Of a stretch of 64,000 nucleotides of DNA, positions 62,748-64,000 are shown one piece after another. This DNA comes from Iamia sp035575815 (GTDB taxonomy: Bacteria > Actinomycetota > Acidimicrobiia > Acidimicrobiales > Iamiaceae), in contig NZ_DATLXO010000088.1 of the NCBI RefSeq assembly GCF_035575815.1, positions 13,221-77,220 of the forward strand. Direction: 5' to 3'. Each line of letters opens with the position of its first letter. Position 1 is the stretch's first letter. Under the pieces are notes generated by a model, which was given only the letters and a program-made list of their open reading frames with translations, was not told the DNA's origin and did no database searches. Made by a program: the position numbers and the translations under genes.

Positions 62748-64000
62748 ATGGCCCACCAGTCTCTCTACCGCCGCTACCGACCCCAGCGGTTCGCCGAGGT
62801 GCGCGGGCAGGACCACGTCGTCAGCGCCCTGCGCACGGCGGTGGCCGAGAGCCGGGTGGGCCACGCCTACCTCTTCAGCGGACCCCGTGGCACGGGCAAG
62901 ACCTCCACCGCCCGCATCCTGGCCAAGGCCTTGAACTGCGAGAACCTCTCAGGCGGCGAGCCGTGCGGGGTCTGCGAGGCCTGCGTGGCGATGCAGGCCG
63001 GCACCTCCTATGACCTCCAGGAGCTCGACGCCGCCAGCAAGAGCAAGGTCGACGACGTGCGGTCGCTCATCGAGAGCGTCGCCCTCGGCAGCCCGGGGCG
63101 CACCAAGGTGTACATCCTCGACGAGGTCCACATGCTCTCGACCGGGGCGTCCAACGCCCTGTTGAAGACGCTGGAAGAGCCACCCGACCACGTCGTGTTC
63201 GTACTGGCCACCACCGACCCCCAGAAGGTGCTGCCCACCATCCGGAGCCGCACGCAGCACTTCGAGTTCCACCTGCTGCCCGCCGACGAGCTGGCCGACC
63301 ACGTCCGCTGGGTCATCGACGACGCCGGGCTCGACGTGGACGACGCAGCCATCGAGCACGTGCTGCGCGCCGGCGGCGGCTCGGCCCGCGACACCCTCTC
63401 CGCCCTTGACCAGGCTGCGGCCGGCGGGGTCAGCACCGACGGCGACCACGCCGAGGCCTTGGCCGATGCCGTGGTGGCGGTCGATACCTCGGCGGCCCTC
63501 TCCGCCGTCGCCACCGCCACCATCGCCGGACGCGACCCTCGCGTGCTGGGCGAGGCGCTGCTCGCCCACCTGCGCGACGTGTTCCTGCACCGCATGGGCG
63601 GACCGCTGGGTCACCTCTCCGACGCAGCCCTCGCCCGGGTCGCCGGGTGGGCCGAGCGGGTCACCGACCGATCGGTGACCCGAGCCCTGGAGGAGGTGGG
63701 CGAGGCGCTGCTGGCCATGCGCCAGGCGCCCGACCCCCGCATCCCCCTCGAGGTGGCGCTCGTGCGGCTGACCCGCACGGCGTCGGCCTCGTCGGGTGAG
63801 GGCGGGGGTGCGGCCCTCGACGACCTCGTCGCCCGCCTCGAACGCCTCGAGCGTGGTGCGAGCCCGGCGAGCCCGGCCGCTCCGACCGGCGGCGACGGGC
63901 CGGAGCTCCCGACGGCACCTTCCGCTCCCTCGGACGCAACCGGCCCGTCGAGCGCCCCGGCGCCCGCGCCCGGCGCACCGCAGGGCCGCGAGGCGGCCCG
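62748..64000 (+). CDS. dnaX: DNA polymerase III subunits gamma/tau, 5' part (partial)
   Basis: DnaX is the clamp-loader ATPase of the replicative polymerase. The visible ~417 residues begin MAHQSLYRRYRPQRFAEVRG and include Walker A FSGPRGTGKTSTARILAKAL, the zinc cluster LNCENLSGGEPCGVCEACVA, Walker B VYILDEVHMLSTGASNALLK and sensor-1 VFVLATTDPQKVLPTIRSR. From about residue 350 the chain becomes Pro/Ala/Ser-rich, the linker to the tau region, and runs off the window without a stop. Confidence 0.96.
   Translation, partial: MAHQSLYRRYRPQRFAEVRGQDHVVSALRTAVAESRVGHAYLFSGPRGTGKTSTARILAKALNCENLSGGEPCGVCEACVAMQAGTSYDLQELDAASKSKVDDVRSLIESVALGSPGRTKVYILDEVHMLSTGASNALLKTLEEPPDHVVFVLATTDPQKVLPTIRSRTQHFEFHLLPADELADHVRWVIDDAGLDVDDAAIEHVLRAGGGSARDTLSALDQAAAGGVSTDGDHAEALADAVVAVDTSAALSAVATATIAGRDPRVLGEALLAHLRDVFLHRMGGPLGHLSDAALARVAGWAERVTDRSVTRALEEVGEALLAMRQAPDPRIPLEVALVRLTRTASASSGEGGGAALDDLVARLERLERGASPASPAAPTGGDGPELPTAPSAPSDATGPSSAPAPAPGAPQGREAA

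Overview
The window is high-GC DNA in which nearly every frame is open, and it reads as a chromosomal segment of an actinobacterium. Supporting genes are a WhiB regulator, a SigB/SigF-type sigma factor overlapping its RsbW-like partner, lipoproteins, and F420/flavin LLM-type and PurS/PurQ/PurL-type enzymes. Many start codons sit 6-9 nt after a TANNNT hexamer, the signature of leaderless transcription. A member of the class Acidimicrobiia is my best guess; that is inference from protein flavour, not from a marker comparison.

Layout. 1-1592 is the 3' part of clpB. 1593-6430 is a small accessory island: toxin-antitoxin cassettes (two intact VapBC pairs, an XRE/nucleotidyltransferase pair, a decayed VapC), a Uma2-type nuclease, and two broken pieces of a surface beta-propeller protein, with two extra degenerate copies of the clpB 3' end inside it. 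6442-23182 is a secreted PQQ-like propeller protein and a lipoprotein followed by a loose purine-biosynthesis cluster: purA, purD, purE, purB, purC, purS, purQ, purL, purF, purM. Unrelated small genes are interspersed, and purK, purN and purH are not present here. 23282-26376 holds an orphan ParA with a zinc-ribbon partner, a dead pyrE, a VapBC pair and a MazE with truncated MazF. 26366-30692 has a D-aminoacylase-type amidohydrolase, a VOC protein, an FHA-HTH protein and a CapA-like lipoprotein. 30730-35611 has a branched-chain catabolic operon (leucine/valine dehydrogenase plus fused E1 alpha-beta) divergent from an NAD-malic enzyme. 35700-42865 has a frameshifted membrane gene, tRNA-Phe, tRNA-Asp, whiB, orn, dut, a sigma/anti-sigma pair, a second RsbW-like ATPase and xseAB. 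43018-49330 has a secreted esterase-like lipoprotein, an ABC exporter, tRNA-Ser(CGA), tadA and a decayed PIN gene. 49342-56496 is an envelope-stress-like module: ABC permease and ATPase, a DUF4097-like protein, a response regulator and a histidine kinase. The segment ends with a giant subtilase, tRNA-Ser(GGA), the SRP RNA, a dead acyltransferase and the start of dnaX.

How it fits together. The pur genes make IMP and AMP and are each preceded by their own near-start promoter rather than forming one long operon; only purS-purQ and possibly purF-purM are tightly spaced. The kinase, regulator, DUF4097-like protein and ABC transporter probably form one regulatory circuit, and both transcription units carry the same GGGTGGGG-type motif upstream. 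Toxin-antitoxin loci are unusually dense (at least seven intact or broken), and decay is widespread: PyrE, an acyltransferase, a membrane protein, MazF, two PIN proteins and the signal-peptide frame of the subtilase are all interrupted. Some single-base interruptions could be sequencing errors; the larger deletions could not.
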